32,137 nucleotides of DNA from the NCBI GenBank assembly GCA_004114245.1, contig QZWS01000060.1, positions 1 to 32,137 on the forward strand, given 5' to 3'. The stretch comes from Zoopage sp. CT-All. Its lineage: Eukaryota; Zoopagomycota; Zoopagomycetes; Zoopagales; Zoopagaceae. Below the pieces are notes generated by a model that saw only the letters and a program-made list of their open reading frames with translations, made no database searches and was not told where the DNA came from. Below are positions 20,641 to 32,137 of this stretch, piece by piece (position 1 is the stretch's first letter; each line of letters begins with the position of its first letter). The translations under genes and the position numbers were made by a program.

Positions 20641-20684
20641 GTCAGTCAGTCAGTCAGTCCGTCAGTCCGTCGGTCAGTCGGTCA
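20641..20684 (+). repeat. Degenerate GTCA tetranucleotide repeat, 11 units
   Basis: Eleven four-base units, four perfect GTCA copies followed by GTCC, GTCA, GTCC, GTCG, GTCA, GTCG and GTCA. It is a microsatellite upstream of the Kelch gene with no coding role seen. Confidence 0.9.
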
Positions 20685-21324
20685 AGAGATGTAACCAACC
20701 TCCCCCTGGCTTTATTACCCGTGTATTGTATTGGATTTATCATCGTGCAGCCAGGGTGCGCTAGCAGGTGTTTCACCTGTGCCTGAGTGAGAGAGGTGTG
20801 TGTATTTGGTCGCCGAGTTCTCAACCCCTCACACTCTTAACCTTCTCCTTGTTCCTGGACAAACACACACCTCGACCGTCTCTCGGCCTATCGCCAGCAG
20901 TGGGTATCGGCAGCAGAGTACAGGGCAACAAACTGTGTCAACAACATTCTGCTCTCGCTTTCTCGCTTGTGGATGGCACGCTAGGCCCATACCTTCGCTT
21001 TCCTTATTAAGGCCCCGTCGTTCTCTCTCTCACTTTCAGTCTTTTTTTTTTCTTTCCTCTTTTTCCTTTTCCCACTTTTTCTCTCTTGCTTTTTTTTTTT
21101 TCTTCTTTCTTCCCTCCTCCACCTTGTCTCTCTTCTCTTCTCGTCCTCACCGCGTTCCTCGGTGCACTCATTGAGTCTCCTCATTCACCCCTCTCTCTCT
21201 CCCCTCGTTTCTCATCTCTTATTCTCCGCCACAAAGAAGACTGACACTTCCCATCCTTCCTCGACTCGAAACCTTCCATTCCTATCCTCCCCCTCCTCCT
21301 CCTCCCCCCGCCCGGACATTCTAG

Positions 21325-23603
21325 ATGAAGGTCATCTTCTCCATCCTGGCGGCATTTGCTGTCATCACAACCGCCAGTGCTGACCCTGCAAAACCCACCA
21401 TCGGCCACTCCGCCACCTTGATTGACAACACTGTCTTTATTCAGGGAGGCTCTCAAGCAACCGGCCAAGCGACCAATACAGCCTACTCTGTCATCTTCGG
21501 TATAGGCGGCCTGAAAAATGCAACTTTCTTGGATATCACAAAGCTGAGTAACTTCCAGGCAAGAGACTTTCACATCTCGATGAAGACCGAGGGCGGCATC
21601 ATGGTCAACTGTGGAACGATTGACGGTACGACCACCTCGTGTGATATGCTCAACCCTATCAAGTATAACAGCTCTGTAATGGCGTCGTCGATTCCTCCAC
21701 CTGCACGGGGTGGTATGGCCGTTGGTATCTCACTCACGAGACAGCAGGCTTATATCGTTGGCGGCGGTGCTGCGAACGCTCCCACGACAGAGATGAACGT
21801 CATGACCACAACTTCCGACTTGAAATGGAGATCGGGCACACCTATGCCAGTAGCTTTGATATACCACTCTGCAACATTTGTTGATGGTAACGTAAACGGG
21901 CTGGTTGTACTCGGCGGGCAGATTCCGGGCGCAGGTGTTTCCGCCATGGGCACCGCATTTATCTTTTCAAGTGCAACCTCTAGCTGGAGCACCCAGTAAG
22001 TTATGTTCGCGACATAACGAAACGTTACTCGGTTATGCGACCCTATTCTGATCCTTGCTTTCATTAGACCTCTCACGGGCACCCTTCCAACGGGGAGATA
22101 TGGACATACAGCTGTTAATGACGGCAGCGGTGTTATTTACGTTTATGGTGGTGTACCTTCAGCTACTGGAGCACCTATGAACGACGTCTTTGCTCTGGAC
22201 ACATCGACTTGGGCCTGGAGAAAAATTGCTGTTACTGCCGAGCCTCGAGCATTCCATGCCTCTGTCCTCTTGCCCGACAAGGCGATTCTGCACACTTTCG
22301 GTAAGCACCACCATCTGATGCAACTAAGCGGAGGAATTCTGAGACTGTGCATAAGAATAGGGACATGCAGGCTCAAAGCGCTTACAGAATCTCCCGCTTG
22401 TCCTGGGATGCCAAAAAAAACAAAAGCGAACGTATATGCGCATATTTTTTTCTTTGATCGGGCAGGGGGGTGAATGAGGGGCTTGATCCCAGTTTGATGC
22501 TAATTATGTGTCACACGGACTGCAGCAGGAAGACGCGGCTCAAAGTCTCACACTAACACCTTTCCTTCCATTCCGTTTTCTAACTGACTGTAGGTCAAGG
22601 CGGTCCTTCAGTGGCTAACGCCGTCAACACATTCGCTCTTCACAACCTGACAACCAACAACTGGGAGGCATCCACTCCCAACTTTGTCGTTGCGACCGAG
22701 TCGCCCAACAAGCCCCCAGGTACGGCTCCTTTTTCGTAGTACATTGCACGTTGCACCTGAAACAGTTACACACACAGCCACTGGCCAATTAGAGGCACAG
22801 CACACGAAATTAACCGCCATATTTTTTTTTTCATCCCGTTCAATCTCTACCCGTCTTTAGAGAACAGCAACAACCCTCAGGATCCCAACTTCAAGCACCC
22901 CGGAGTCGGCGGTGGCGCCGCCACCGGCGGTGATGGCAAAAAGTCGACCAGCAACCTCGGCATGATCCTCGGTATCGTCGTCGGCTGTCTCTTCATCCTC
23001 GTCCTCGCCGGACTCTTCATCCTCCGTCAACGCAGACGCCGCAACGGCCCCCGTCGCTACAGCGTCGGTGGTGGTGCCGCCGGTGGCAAGCTCGGCAAGA
23101 ACAAGACCGGGGACGCTCACCACAAGTATGAAGAATCTGACAAGACCAAACTCGCCCGTTCCTTCACCATCCGCGAACCCGCCGACGCCTATGTCCGTGA
23201 CGACCGCGACGGCGAACAGAGCCGCTACAAGTCCGATGCGGATGGCCGTCACAACAACAACCACGGCGGAAGCGCTCCTTACTATAGCGACCGTCGTTCC
23301 AGCAACGGTGGGACGATCATCGAGTACGAGTTGACGGATACGAGCGGACAGGCGTATGGTCCTGGAAGTGTCGCGGAGCGGAAGCGGTATGTGGAGGAGC
23401 AGCAGCGTCAGTTCATGGACGAGTACGATAACATCTATGCGGCGGGCCCTCCTACCCCAAGAAGTGAACAGTCGTCGTTGCCCCAGCTTCGTGTGGACCA
23501 TTCGCCCTCGATGGGAAGTCGTAGCCCTCGTACGCCTAGGACGAACTACACCCGCAATGATGGGTATGACGAGGATATTGACTCGTATTATAATTACAAG
23601 TAG
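21325..23603 (+). CDS. Kelch-type single-pass surface protein with cytoplasmic tail, 590 aa
   Basis: Four exons join in frame: 21325-21995, 22068-22300, 22594-22719 and 22861-23603. A signal peptide (about residues 1-19, MKVIFSILAAFAVITTASA) leads into an ectodomain of about 350 residues with Kelch-like blades. These show the typical hydrophobic-GG turns: FIQGGS, YIVGGGAA, VVLGGQIP, and the best unit GRYGHTAVNDGSGVIYVYGG followed by DVFALDTSTWAWRK. Several N-x-S/T sites are present. After a Gly-rich juxtamembrane stretch, one membrane helix spans about 376-398 (LGMILGIVVGCLFILVLAGLFIL). It is followed by a stop-transfer RQRRRR and a polar tail of about 190 residues rich in Arg, Asp, Ser and Tyr, with SP/TP sites near the end. 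This is a receptor-like or wall-sensor-like layout, but the ligand and partners are unknown. The ATG follows a CTAG acceptor-like site. Confidence 0.86.
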
Positions 23604-23723
23604 TGGGATGTGCCACATTATTATTTTTTTGATATTTACATGCACCGATCTCCCCTTCAAAGAGAAAAAAGAGAAAAAAAAGAAATTGAACGAGTAAGAA
23701 CTCATCACTGTAATACTTCCTAC

Positions 23724-23729
23724 AATAAA
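23724..23729 (+). terminator. Polyadenylation signal AATAAA for the Kelch gene
   Basis: A hexamer 121 bases after the stop of the Kelch gene, within A-rich sequence. Confidence 0.55.
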
Positions 23730-23796
23730 ATAACACCTTACACACAACCAAGACACAAGCGACTTTGTAGAGTGAGAAAGATCAATATGTACCACG

Positions 23797-23802
23797 TTTA
23801 TT
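23797..23802 (-). terminator. Polyadenylation signal AATAAA for the NDR kinase
   Basis: TTTATT on the plus strand, 118 bases past the kinase stop. It lies only 68 bases from the opposing signal of the Kelch gene. Confidence 0.55.
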
Positions 23803-23919
23803 CTCCGAGGAGGTTTGGTCACTGAAGCGTCTGTACAAAAAGTATGAAACAAACATTTTTTGGCTCACTGTGCCTCCTCCTACAGTCGACAAGTGTGTGT
23901 GTGCTCGTCTCTCTAGAGT

Positions 23920-26192
<2,273 letters not shown>

Positions 26193-27159
26193 GGTGCTGT
26201 TTGTTGTTCAAATGGGTGGAGAGGAGGGGGGAGCGATGGAGTACTATTGTTGGGTAATGAGGTGCCCGTGCTGCATCACTGAAGAGCAGAGAGGAGTGGA
26301 CCGTGGAGATGAGCCTGTTGGGGGAGTGGACGCGGCGAGGAGAGATGACGGTTCACGAGAAGAATGGGGAGCGATGAGGACTAATGAAGGAAAGACGCTC
26401 TGAAGAGAGGGATGAAGGCACTGGGGACTGGCACCAAACGTAGTGAAGAAGGCGATAAGCGAAAAGAGAAGAGAGCAAGCAGTGGGAAGGTGGAAGAAGA
26501 GCGAGAGAGAGAGAGGACGAGGAAGAGACGGGCAAGAGGCAATATAAACGTACGTGATGCTGTGGTTGGTATATACATGCAGTCTGTGGGTGAGTGAGCG
26601 AGTGAGCGAGCGAGGCAAGGGAAAAAAACGAGGGGCAGAAAAAAGAAGCTCATCTTCTTGCATTAAGCAAGGGCACCGTCCGATAGAGACCTTGCAGCAG
26701 TCAGTAATAAGGAAGCAGACTGATGAGGACAAGTGCACCACTGGCTACTGTACAAGGACAAGGATAAGGGATCCAGGGATCCTGGGACCAGCAAGGTTCC
26801 GCCCACAGTCCATACTGCACTTTGCGCACACTCGCCTTAGCACTCGTAGTCAAAGCTATGCCGACTGTGCTGAGTGCTCGCCCATGGAACATAGGCTTGC
26901 TTCGCCAGACAAGCCACGCCTTGGCTTTTTTGACTTTATTTCAGGCGCACGAGGGCGTGCTTCCCAGAGGACGCACCTTCGCTTTGTTCATCTCGACGCG
27001 CATCCATAGCCGCTCTTGCTCTCCATCCCTGCTTCTATTCTTGCTCCCATCCATCTATCCAACCCTCTCCCTTGTCACTCTTGACGCCTTCCGCCCTATC
27101 CTTTGGCAACAAACGACACTCACTTTCATTGTAATCCCAACCTCTGTGCTTTGCCCATA
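26193..27159. other. Divergent promoter region, NDR kinase / BSD gene
   Basis: These 967 bases lie between two start codons. The plus strand is purine-rich from about 26420 to 26540 and contains a GAGT/GAGC repeat near 26590-26615; on the kinase's own strand this is a pyrimidine-rich promoter or leader. The last 150 bases before the BSD-gene ATG are pyrimidine-rich on the plus strand. No TATA box or additional gene is convincing; open frames here are low in complexity. Confidence 0.5.
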
Positions 27160-28788
27160 ATGGACTCGTCCTCCGATTCCACCACGCGTCCTGCCCCTGG
27201 CTCCGCCGCCGCAAAGCTGCAGTCTGCCGCCACAGTCCCTCTTCCCGACTCGCCTGACCCTTCTGCTCACACCAGCAGTGCAAACTCTGCAGTCTTTGCA
27301 GACACGCCCACGGACAGCGAAGACACTTCGCACGGCCAGGCCGAGGACAGCTCCCAGCCGCCATCACATCCGCAGTCATTTGCTGCTGCAGTCTTCCCGG
27401 GCGTGTTCAACCCACCAAAACTCAACACCTCAGGCTTCTTTTCGTCGATGCAGGGCAAGCTACAGTCGACCCTCGCCAACACAAAGGCTCCCGCCCTCAA
27501 CCTGCAGCCACCACAAATCAACAAGGTCGATATAAAGCAGATCCAGGCAAGCACGGGGCAGCTGGCCAACACCACAAAGGACTGGGGCGTGTCTGCCTTC
27601 AAGTCTCTGAGCAGCGCTGCTCAGCGTGTCAGCGCCAACGTTACGCAGGGGATTCAGAAGGAACATGAAGAGTTTATTAAACAGAAAAAACTCGAGACCG
27701 TCGTGCCTCATCAAGGAACCGGTACGCTACTGTGTTCACATGGGCGCCTATAGCGCGTCTTTCTGGTGTTGTTTTTAGTTCTCGCTGCTAACTCCTCGTG
27801 CCACATCGCGGTCCTGTCATATTTATAGAATCTTTGCCTGCATGGGCTGGTATGCCGGATGAGGATCAGATCAAGGCTCGCGTCCTTAGTCTATCAAAGG
27901 TAAATTCAAGGCCTTTTTTGTTCGACGCGTCTCGTGCTCTTCTCTTGTCAGCGGACAGCGCGTTCTAACCTACTACACCACTGCACGACTCTTTTTTCTT
28001 TCATAGGACAAGCGCAACTTTTTGCTCCCGCCACCGCCAGGAACGGACTTTGTGTTCGACATGAACGTCTACTCTTCAACCGCAACCGCAACGCTGAAGC
28101 AGGACCCTAATCTAGACAAGATGCGATTTTATCTCGTCCCCAAGGAGGTCGAGGAGCTCGTCTTTTGGCGCAACTACTTTTACAGGGTCTCGCTTTTGAA
28201 GCAGGTCGCGTTGGCCATTGCGTCTGGAAGCGCGGACCCGCTCTCAGAAGCAACAACGTCGGAATCTGCACCAGAAGCCGCAGATGGGAGCAGTGGGGCA
28301 GGTCATACCAGGACTCTGTCCATGTCGTCGGCACTCGGATACAACATTTACTTTGGCAAGGATGATGTCGATGGCCCACCAAAACGATCCAGGCCCAACT
28401 CTATAACCCCCAAGGAGGCCGCTTCGGCTTCAACCCTGGCCACTGCTGCAGAGAAGGATGCCAGTAAGGTGGCCAGTAAGAAGGCGGAAAAGCCAGAAGT
28501 TTTGTTTGAGACGGAAATGCCTGACCATGACGAAGATCCAGGTAGGTTCATCACTGAACAGCATGGGAGACATGAAAAGCTCAAGTTTTAGAACAATGTC
28601 ATTCTTGAAGGCTAATCATGAATCCTCTTCCTCCTGCGCCCTTCATAGATGCCTGGCTTGAGAAACAGCTCGCTTCTGGAGTTTCCATCGGCGGCACCGG
28701 CGCGGGTGATGATGACGCGGATATTGATGTCACGGATTGGGAAAAGGAACTGCAGAACGAGCTCAAGGACTATGTCGAAGGTTCCTGA
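27160..28788 (+). CDS. BSD-domain protein, 435 aa
   Basis: Four exons join in frame: 27160-27721, 27829-27899, 28007-28541 and 28649-28788. The N-terminal 100 residues are Ser/Pro/Ala-rich and probably disordered. An amphipathic region follows (about 110-200, with [20 protein letters not shown] and [12 protein letters not shown]). Next comes a segment of the kind that precedes BSD domains in this family ([29 protein letters not shown]). The BSD domain covers about 222-278 with its paired aromatic residues, [22 protein letters not shown]. The acidic C-terminus carries [14 protein letters not shown], which resembles the conserved C-terminal peptide of synapse-associated protein 1 and yeast Dos2-like proteins. 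BSD domains also occur in TFIIH p62, but the layout here fits the SYAP1/Dos2 group. The molecular role of this group is poorly known. Confidence 0.88.
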
Positions 28789-28899
28789 GCTTTCCAGGAT
28801 CCATTTTACAGCTATTTTTGCATCCACGAGCGCATTCTATCAACATAAAACTCCTCCGATATCGTACCACACACAGCAACAATGAGGATGACGGTGACT

Positions 28900-28905
28900 T
28901 TTATT
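28900..28905 (-). terminator. Polyadenylation signal AATAAA for AGMO
   Basis: TTTATT on the plus strand, 61 bases past the AGMO stop. The convergent BSD gene stops at 28788, leaving 177 bases between the two stop codons. Confidence 0.55.
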
Positions 28906-28965
28906 GATACATGTTATATTTGCTCCGCTATCTCGAGTTGTTCCTTTTTGCTCGAAACTTTTTCT

Positions 28966-30826
28966 TTAATTGGTCTTGACCTTCTTCTCGTCAAGTACCT
29001 TGGCAGCCGGTACAATGGTGGCCCAGGTGGAGCCGAGCTTATACATGTTCCATCCCAGGAACAAGCTGCTGACAAAGAACGTGTCCGCCACCAGCAGCGT
29101 ACTACGTCTCTCCCAGTAGGTTTGCTTATAGTAGCCGGATCTTGCCACGAATTCTGCCAAAAAGAACACGCCCAATGTCCGGGTCAACTCTGCCTTGAGG
29201 CCATAGGGTTTGGCATCCATCATTTTGGCCAACGACACGAGCGAGATCAAAAAGGCGATGCAAATCGCCTGGGTCTGCCAGAGCGGCAAGATCTTGTACC
29301 CCTCCGCGAGCAAGGCACTCCCGACGACGGTGACAATGGTGAAATGAAACGCAATGTAGTAGTTGAACTTGGAGGGCAGGACCGGGTCGTATTTCTTCGG
29401 TGGGTTCTTCAGATCCACGTCTGGGATCTCGGACAGCAGACCCATGCGAGGCACACCCGGGTGCCATCCAGGTCCATAGAAGACGACCTTGAGTTTGTTG
29501 GCAAAACCGGGGGTGATCCAAAGCATGTTCCAGATGTGCTTAAAGTGTCCCAGTTGGATGGCAATCGGGTCAAAGGTATTGATCGGGTGGGTGAGACCAT
29601 AAGCGACAGGTTCCTCGGCTTCTTTCGAATCCACGACCTCGGGGTAGACACGCTCGTCTGCAAATGTGCCAAACATGCGGTCCCAGATGATGAGCGTACC
29701 GGCATAGTTCTTGTCGATGCAGTAAGGATTGCGGCCGTGGTGCAGGCGATGAGCACTGGGGGTGTTGATGATGTATTCCAGCCAGCCCATGCGAGGCACA
29801 ATCTCTAAGACATCGCCCCCCGTGTTAATGAAAAAAAGTCAGGGGCAGGTCGGTTGGATTTTGAGCTAATAGCGCAGAAGACAAAAAAGCTCAAAGGGAA
29901 GCCATACCAGTGTGAATCCAGAACTGGAAAAGCAGGTTCAGTTGCGTGTGGACAGCAAACTGAGCGGGCGAGAACACGAGTGCCAGGGGCAGGTTGAAGA
30001 AGAACGAGGCGTATGTCTGGACCAGAGATTGTCTCAACGCGGTTGTGGCATTGTAATACTCGCTAGAGCGTAAGGTAGTGGAGGGAGAGTCAGTAGTGAT
30101 CACTGGCGAGAAATATGCCAAGAGCGGAAAGGTGCGCGCGGAGGACATACCTGCTGTGGTGGACAGAGTGGCCAGCCCAAAAGATGTTGACCTCATGAGC
30201 AGCGCGATGAAACTAACCGTGGCGGGAGTATATGGTTAGAATAAGAGTGTATGGGGTGCGTGAGTGCACACATCCTGAACGATGGAGCGGGTCAACTTAC
30301 CCAGTAGTAGGCAAAGTCTGGTGGATACAGTCCGGGTGCAACAAAGCGAAAAGCAAAAAGATGTTTAGCATGTATGCAAGAGGATAATCATGACCAAAAA
30401 GTCTGTGCGACCCATGTGTTGCTCGTTACCGACTCCGAGAAAGCAGCCGATCCAGGTCCACAGCTTGAAGGTGTCAGAGGCAATGGACTCGATTTTGTAG
30501 TGGTCCCAGATGTAGTTGTAGGTCACCATCTGGAGACTTCCCAGGAAGAAACGCGACATCTGCTGAATGGATCCAGCCCCGAGGGACCCGATCATATCGT
30601 TCATTCGATACTTGCCCTGGCTCCACTGGCCGTCATGGCGCTTGAGGCCCCGGCCTTTGTCTTTGAAGGAGAAGTAGAGGAGCTCTGCGACGATAAAAAA
30701 GATGAACCATGGGGTCGCATCGGCCACATAGGGTGGTACTTCTTGCTCGGTACCAAACGTCGTGGCTTTGGGCGACACGAGGTAGAACATTCGTCCGAGG
30801 GATTCGGCGACCTTGATGACAGTCAT
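28966..30826 (-). CDS. AGMO: Alkylglycerol monooxygenase (TMEM195 family), 489 aa
   Basis: AGMO is an ER-membrane di-iron enzyme that uses tetrahydrobiopterin and oxygen to cleave the O-alkyl bond of ether lipids, giving a fatty aldehyde and glycerol derivative. Five minus-strand exons join in frame: 30430-30826, 30301-30317 (only 17 bases), 30151-30212, 29908-30062 and 28966-29804. The histidine motifs of the fatty-acid-hydroxylase superfamily are intact: HRAAHE (140-145), HSVHH (153-157) and HRLHH (229-233). Around them lie AGMO-specific phrases also found in the animal enzyme, such as EVPPYVADATPWF, TALRQSLVQTY, CIDKNYAGTLIIWDRMFGTF and YGLTHPINTFDPI. Hydrophobic segments flank the core, and further ones fill the C-terminal 150 residues. 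Length is slightly above human AGMO (445). The ATG at 30826 is chosen by homology to the start of the conserved region. A short in-frame extension upstream, across an acceptor-like site, cannot be excluded. Confidence 0.94.
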
Positions 30827-32137
30827 TGCGGACACCTGGCAAAGACCTGAGAGCAAAAAAGAATTGGATTGTGTCTGGAGGCCGTTTTGACCGTGTGAAT
30901 GAGGTGTTGGTAATGAGGCGAGTGGCAGAGGGGTAAGGTGCGGTGATGCAATGTGGAACTGCCATCTCGGCTTTTTTTATACTTCAGATGGTGATCAGCG
31001 CTCGCTTCTTCAAGGGGGTCCGTCTGTTGTCAGCGCAATTGCTTATTTGGGAAGCGTATTCGCGCACTTTGTCAGCCCAGCTTGCTTTTTGCTTCTGCTC
31101 CACACCGAGACGCGTTTGTTGGTCGTCTGGAGAACGTTTGTCTTTCCGGCGTAGCGTGCTCAAAGGTTTTCACCTTTTCCTTCCCTCACTTCTTTTTGTC
31201 TTTTGCTCGTTTGTCATGACTGCTGGCAAAAATCTCCTGGTTTCCCGCCCATGTGTTCATCGGCCGACGCACACTCCGGCCGGCACTTGCTGAGCCGAGA
31301 CGTGATCCGATCTGGCGCCCATCCTTCTCGTCTTGTTTCCTCTCTTACTCTCCGCCACTCTAGAATGCACATACCATACACCACGTCTTTCATACAACAG
31401 CTCACTCCACGCTCTCAAAATTGTCATTCTTTACGCATTCACTCACGCACACAGCTTGTCCCCTCTTTCTGCCCCTCCACCACACCCGCCTCTCTTCCCC
31501 ACATTCTCTAGTCCCGCGCTGTTCGTGCGGCTACCTACTGTACCGTGCTCATGCGTCTCGCTACACTGGCACCACCACCTGGCATGCTATTATATTACAG
31601 CCATCTCTATCCATTTCGCGCTACGCCCGCTGGTCTTGAAGAACCGTTCTATGAAAATATGACTACTACATGCTATGTTACCTAGTCATAGCCTCGTTTC
31701 GGCTTACATCGATGCGGTGAGGCTATTCATGCAAGTAATATTTTAGCCAGGTACTGAGCAGTTGACAGCTCATTATAATTTGAGGACGCACACAACCGCC
31801 CGAGAAGAGCCTGCAGCTCATTTTACAACGTGCCCACTGCATGAAGCACCTGCTTACTTTTTCTGTGCTTGACAGTTCCGCAGCGAGGAAGGGTTGTGTC
31901 TTTTCCTCTTCTCTGTGCCGGGTACATGCATTTTTTATGGCACTACTGGCCACGAATGTTGACGTGGTGCTACCTAGGTGACAACACCCTATTTTTCTTT
32001 CGAGGCTGTTTCCCAGCGCTTCTCCCTCTCCCCTGTGTGTGTGATGCGAATGCGATCATCCAATTGGGCGACGATATTGCTTAAGGGTGCAAATGGCAAA
32101 TTGTGTCCGTGGGCATCGTATTATTTTTAGCTCGGAT
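30827..32137. other. Right-end region upstream of AGMO, no gene found
   Basis: This 1.3 kb holds the AGMO promoter and leader (about 30827-31200), which is T- and C-rich on the plus strand. From about 31320 to 31560 there is a long C/T/A-rich stretch resembling a plus-strand leader, and it may belong to a gene starting beyond the window. The last 500 bases show no recognisable coding exon, tRNA or repeat. Open frames here lack family resemblance and are of poor composition. Confidence 0.4.

Larger units (their letters stand above)
19640..21324. other. Long intergenic region upstream of the Kelch gene
   Basis: At 1.7 kb this is the longest gap between genes. It holds the DRG2 poly(A) signal, a CCAAT/TATA promoter-like pair near 20012-20038, a GTCA tetranucleotide repeat at 20641-20684, and a long pyrimidine-rich stretch from about 21020 to 21320 that ends in CATTCTAG immediately before the Kelch ATG. 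The last element looks like a splice acceptor, so a 5' untranslated intron is likely. The open frames here (for example 20261-20764) are low in complexity and unconvincing. Confidence 0.5.
23604..23919. other. Convergent 3' region, Kelch gene and NDR kinase
   Basis: In 316 bases there are two facing poly(A) signals, plus strand at 23724 and minus strand at 23797. The transcripts therefore end close together and may overlap if cleavage lies more than about 35 bases past each signal. Nothing else is seen. Confidence 0.6.

Noticed and set aside
20261..20764. A 167-codon open frame in the region before the Kelch gene
   Set aside because: It runs across the GTCA repeat (reading as Ser-Val-Gln repeats), has poor codon composition and no family resemblance.
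22857..23852. A 331-codon open frame on the minus strand
   Set aside because: It lies antisense to the last Kelch exon, which has a signal-to-tail protein in frame with three upstream exons. The reverse frame is open because of the codon bias of the real gene, and its product (Val/Ile/Arg-rich) resembles no family.
26244..26741. A 165-codon minus-strand frame upstream of the NDR kinase
   Set aside because: It is Leu/Ser/Pro-rich because the strand is a pyrimidine tract typical of fungal leaders, and its start does not join the kinase frame.
26760..26790. A near-palindrome around two GGATCC sites
   Set aside because: It is short and imperfect, with no neighbouring copies, and is within what chance allows in 1 kb of promoter sequence.
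28882..29808. A 308-codon open frame on the plus strand
   Set aside because: It is antisense to the last AGMO exon, which carries the HRLHH motif and matches the known enzyme. The plus-strand product has no recognisable domain.

Overview
This is a gene-dense stretch of nuclear DNA from a filamentous fungus, most likely an early-diverging lineage such as Mortierellomycota. That placement is an inference from gene content and structure; I could not run a database search. The support is: many short GT-AG introns (mostly 60-300 bases), base composition near 50% GC, pyrimidine-rich leaders, fungal-type fission adaptor and ISWI-subunit genes, and an animal-like alkylglycerol monooxygenase. I see no mobile element, CRISPR array, rRNA or tRNA.

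Twelve protein genes were reconstructed exon by exon, and every junction keeps the reading frame. Left to right: (1) an unrecognised 474-residue multi-pass membrane protein (+, 87-2135); (2) a Tfs1-type phosphatidylethanolamine-binding protein (-, 2449-3298); a doubtful small gene (-, about 3577-3847); (3) an Mdv1/Caf4-type mitochondrial fission WD40 adaptor (+, 4636-7312); (4) a membrane RING-CH (MARCH-like) ubiquitin ligase starting only 157 bases later (+, 7470-8988); (5) an Itc1/ACF1-type ISWI remodeller subunit (-, 9164-13089); (6) linker histone H1 (+, 13975-15201); (7) EB1/Bim1 microtubule plus-end protein (+, 15755-17291); (8) the DRG2/Rbg2 GTPase (+, 17674-19639); (9) a single-pass Kelch-type surface protein (+, 21325-23603); (10) an NDR/Cbk1/Orb6 kinase (-, 23920-26192); (11) a BSD-domain protein (+, 27160-28788); (12) alkylglycerol monooxygenase (-, 28966-30826).

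The genes form convergent pairs with tight 3' ends (1/2, 4/5, 9/10, 11/12) and divergent pairs sharing promoter regions (2/3, 5/6, 10/11), plus tandem runs (3-4 and 6-9). Themes recur: chromatin (Itc1 head-to-head with H1), microtubules and polarity (EB1, NDR kinase), mitochondrial fission with a possibly related E3 ligase (Mdv1, RING-CH), and lipid metabolism or signalling (PEBP, AGMO). There is no operon-like logic to impose beyond shared promoters.

Most of the window is conserved housekeeping sequence, and I found no convincing new multi-gene system. The points most worth a second look are the Mdv1/RING-CH neighbours, the AGMO gene in a fungus, the Kelch receptor-like protein with a CCAAT/TATA promoter far upstream, the EB1 gene (GC-AG intron, DETF tail), an ATG-only coding exon in DRG2, a 17-nt exon in AGMO, and the unrecognised protein at the left edge.
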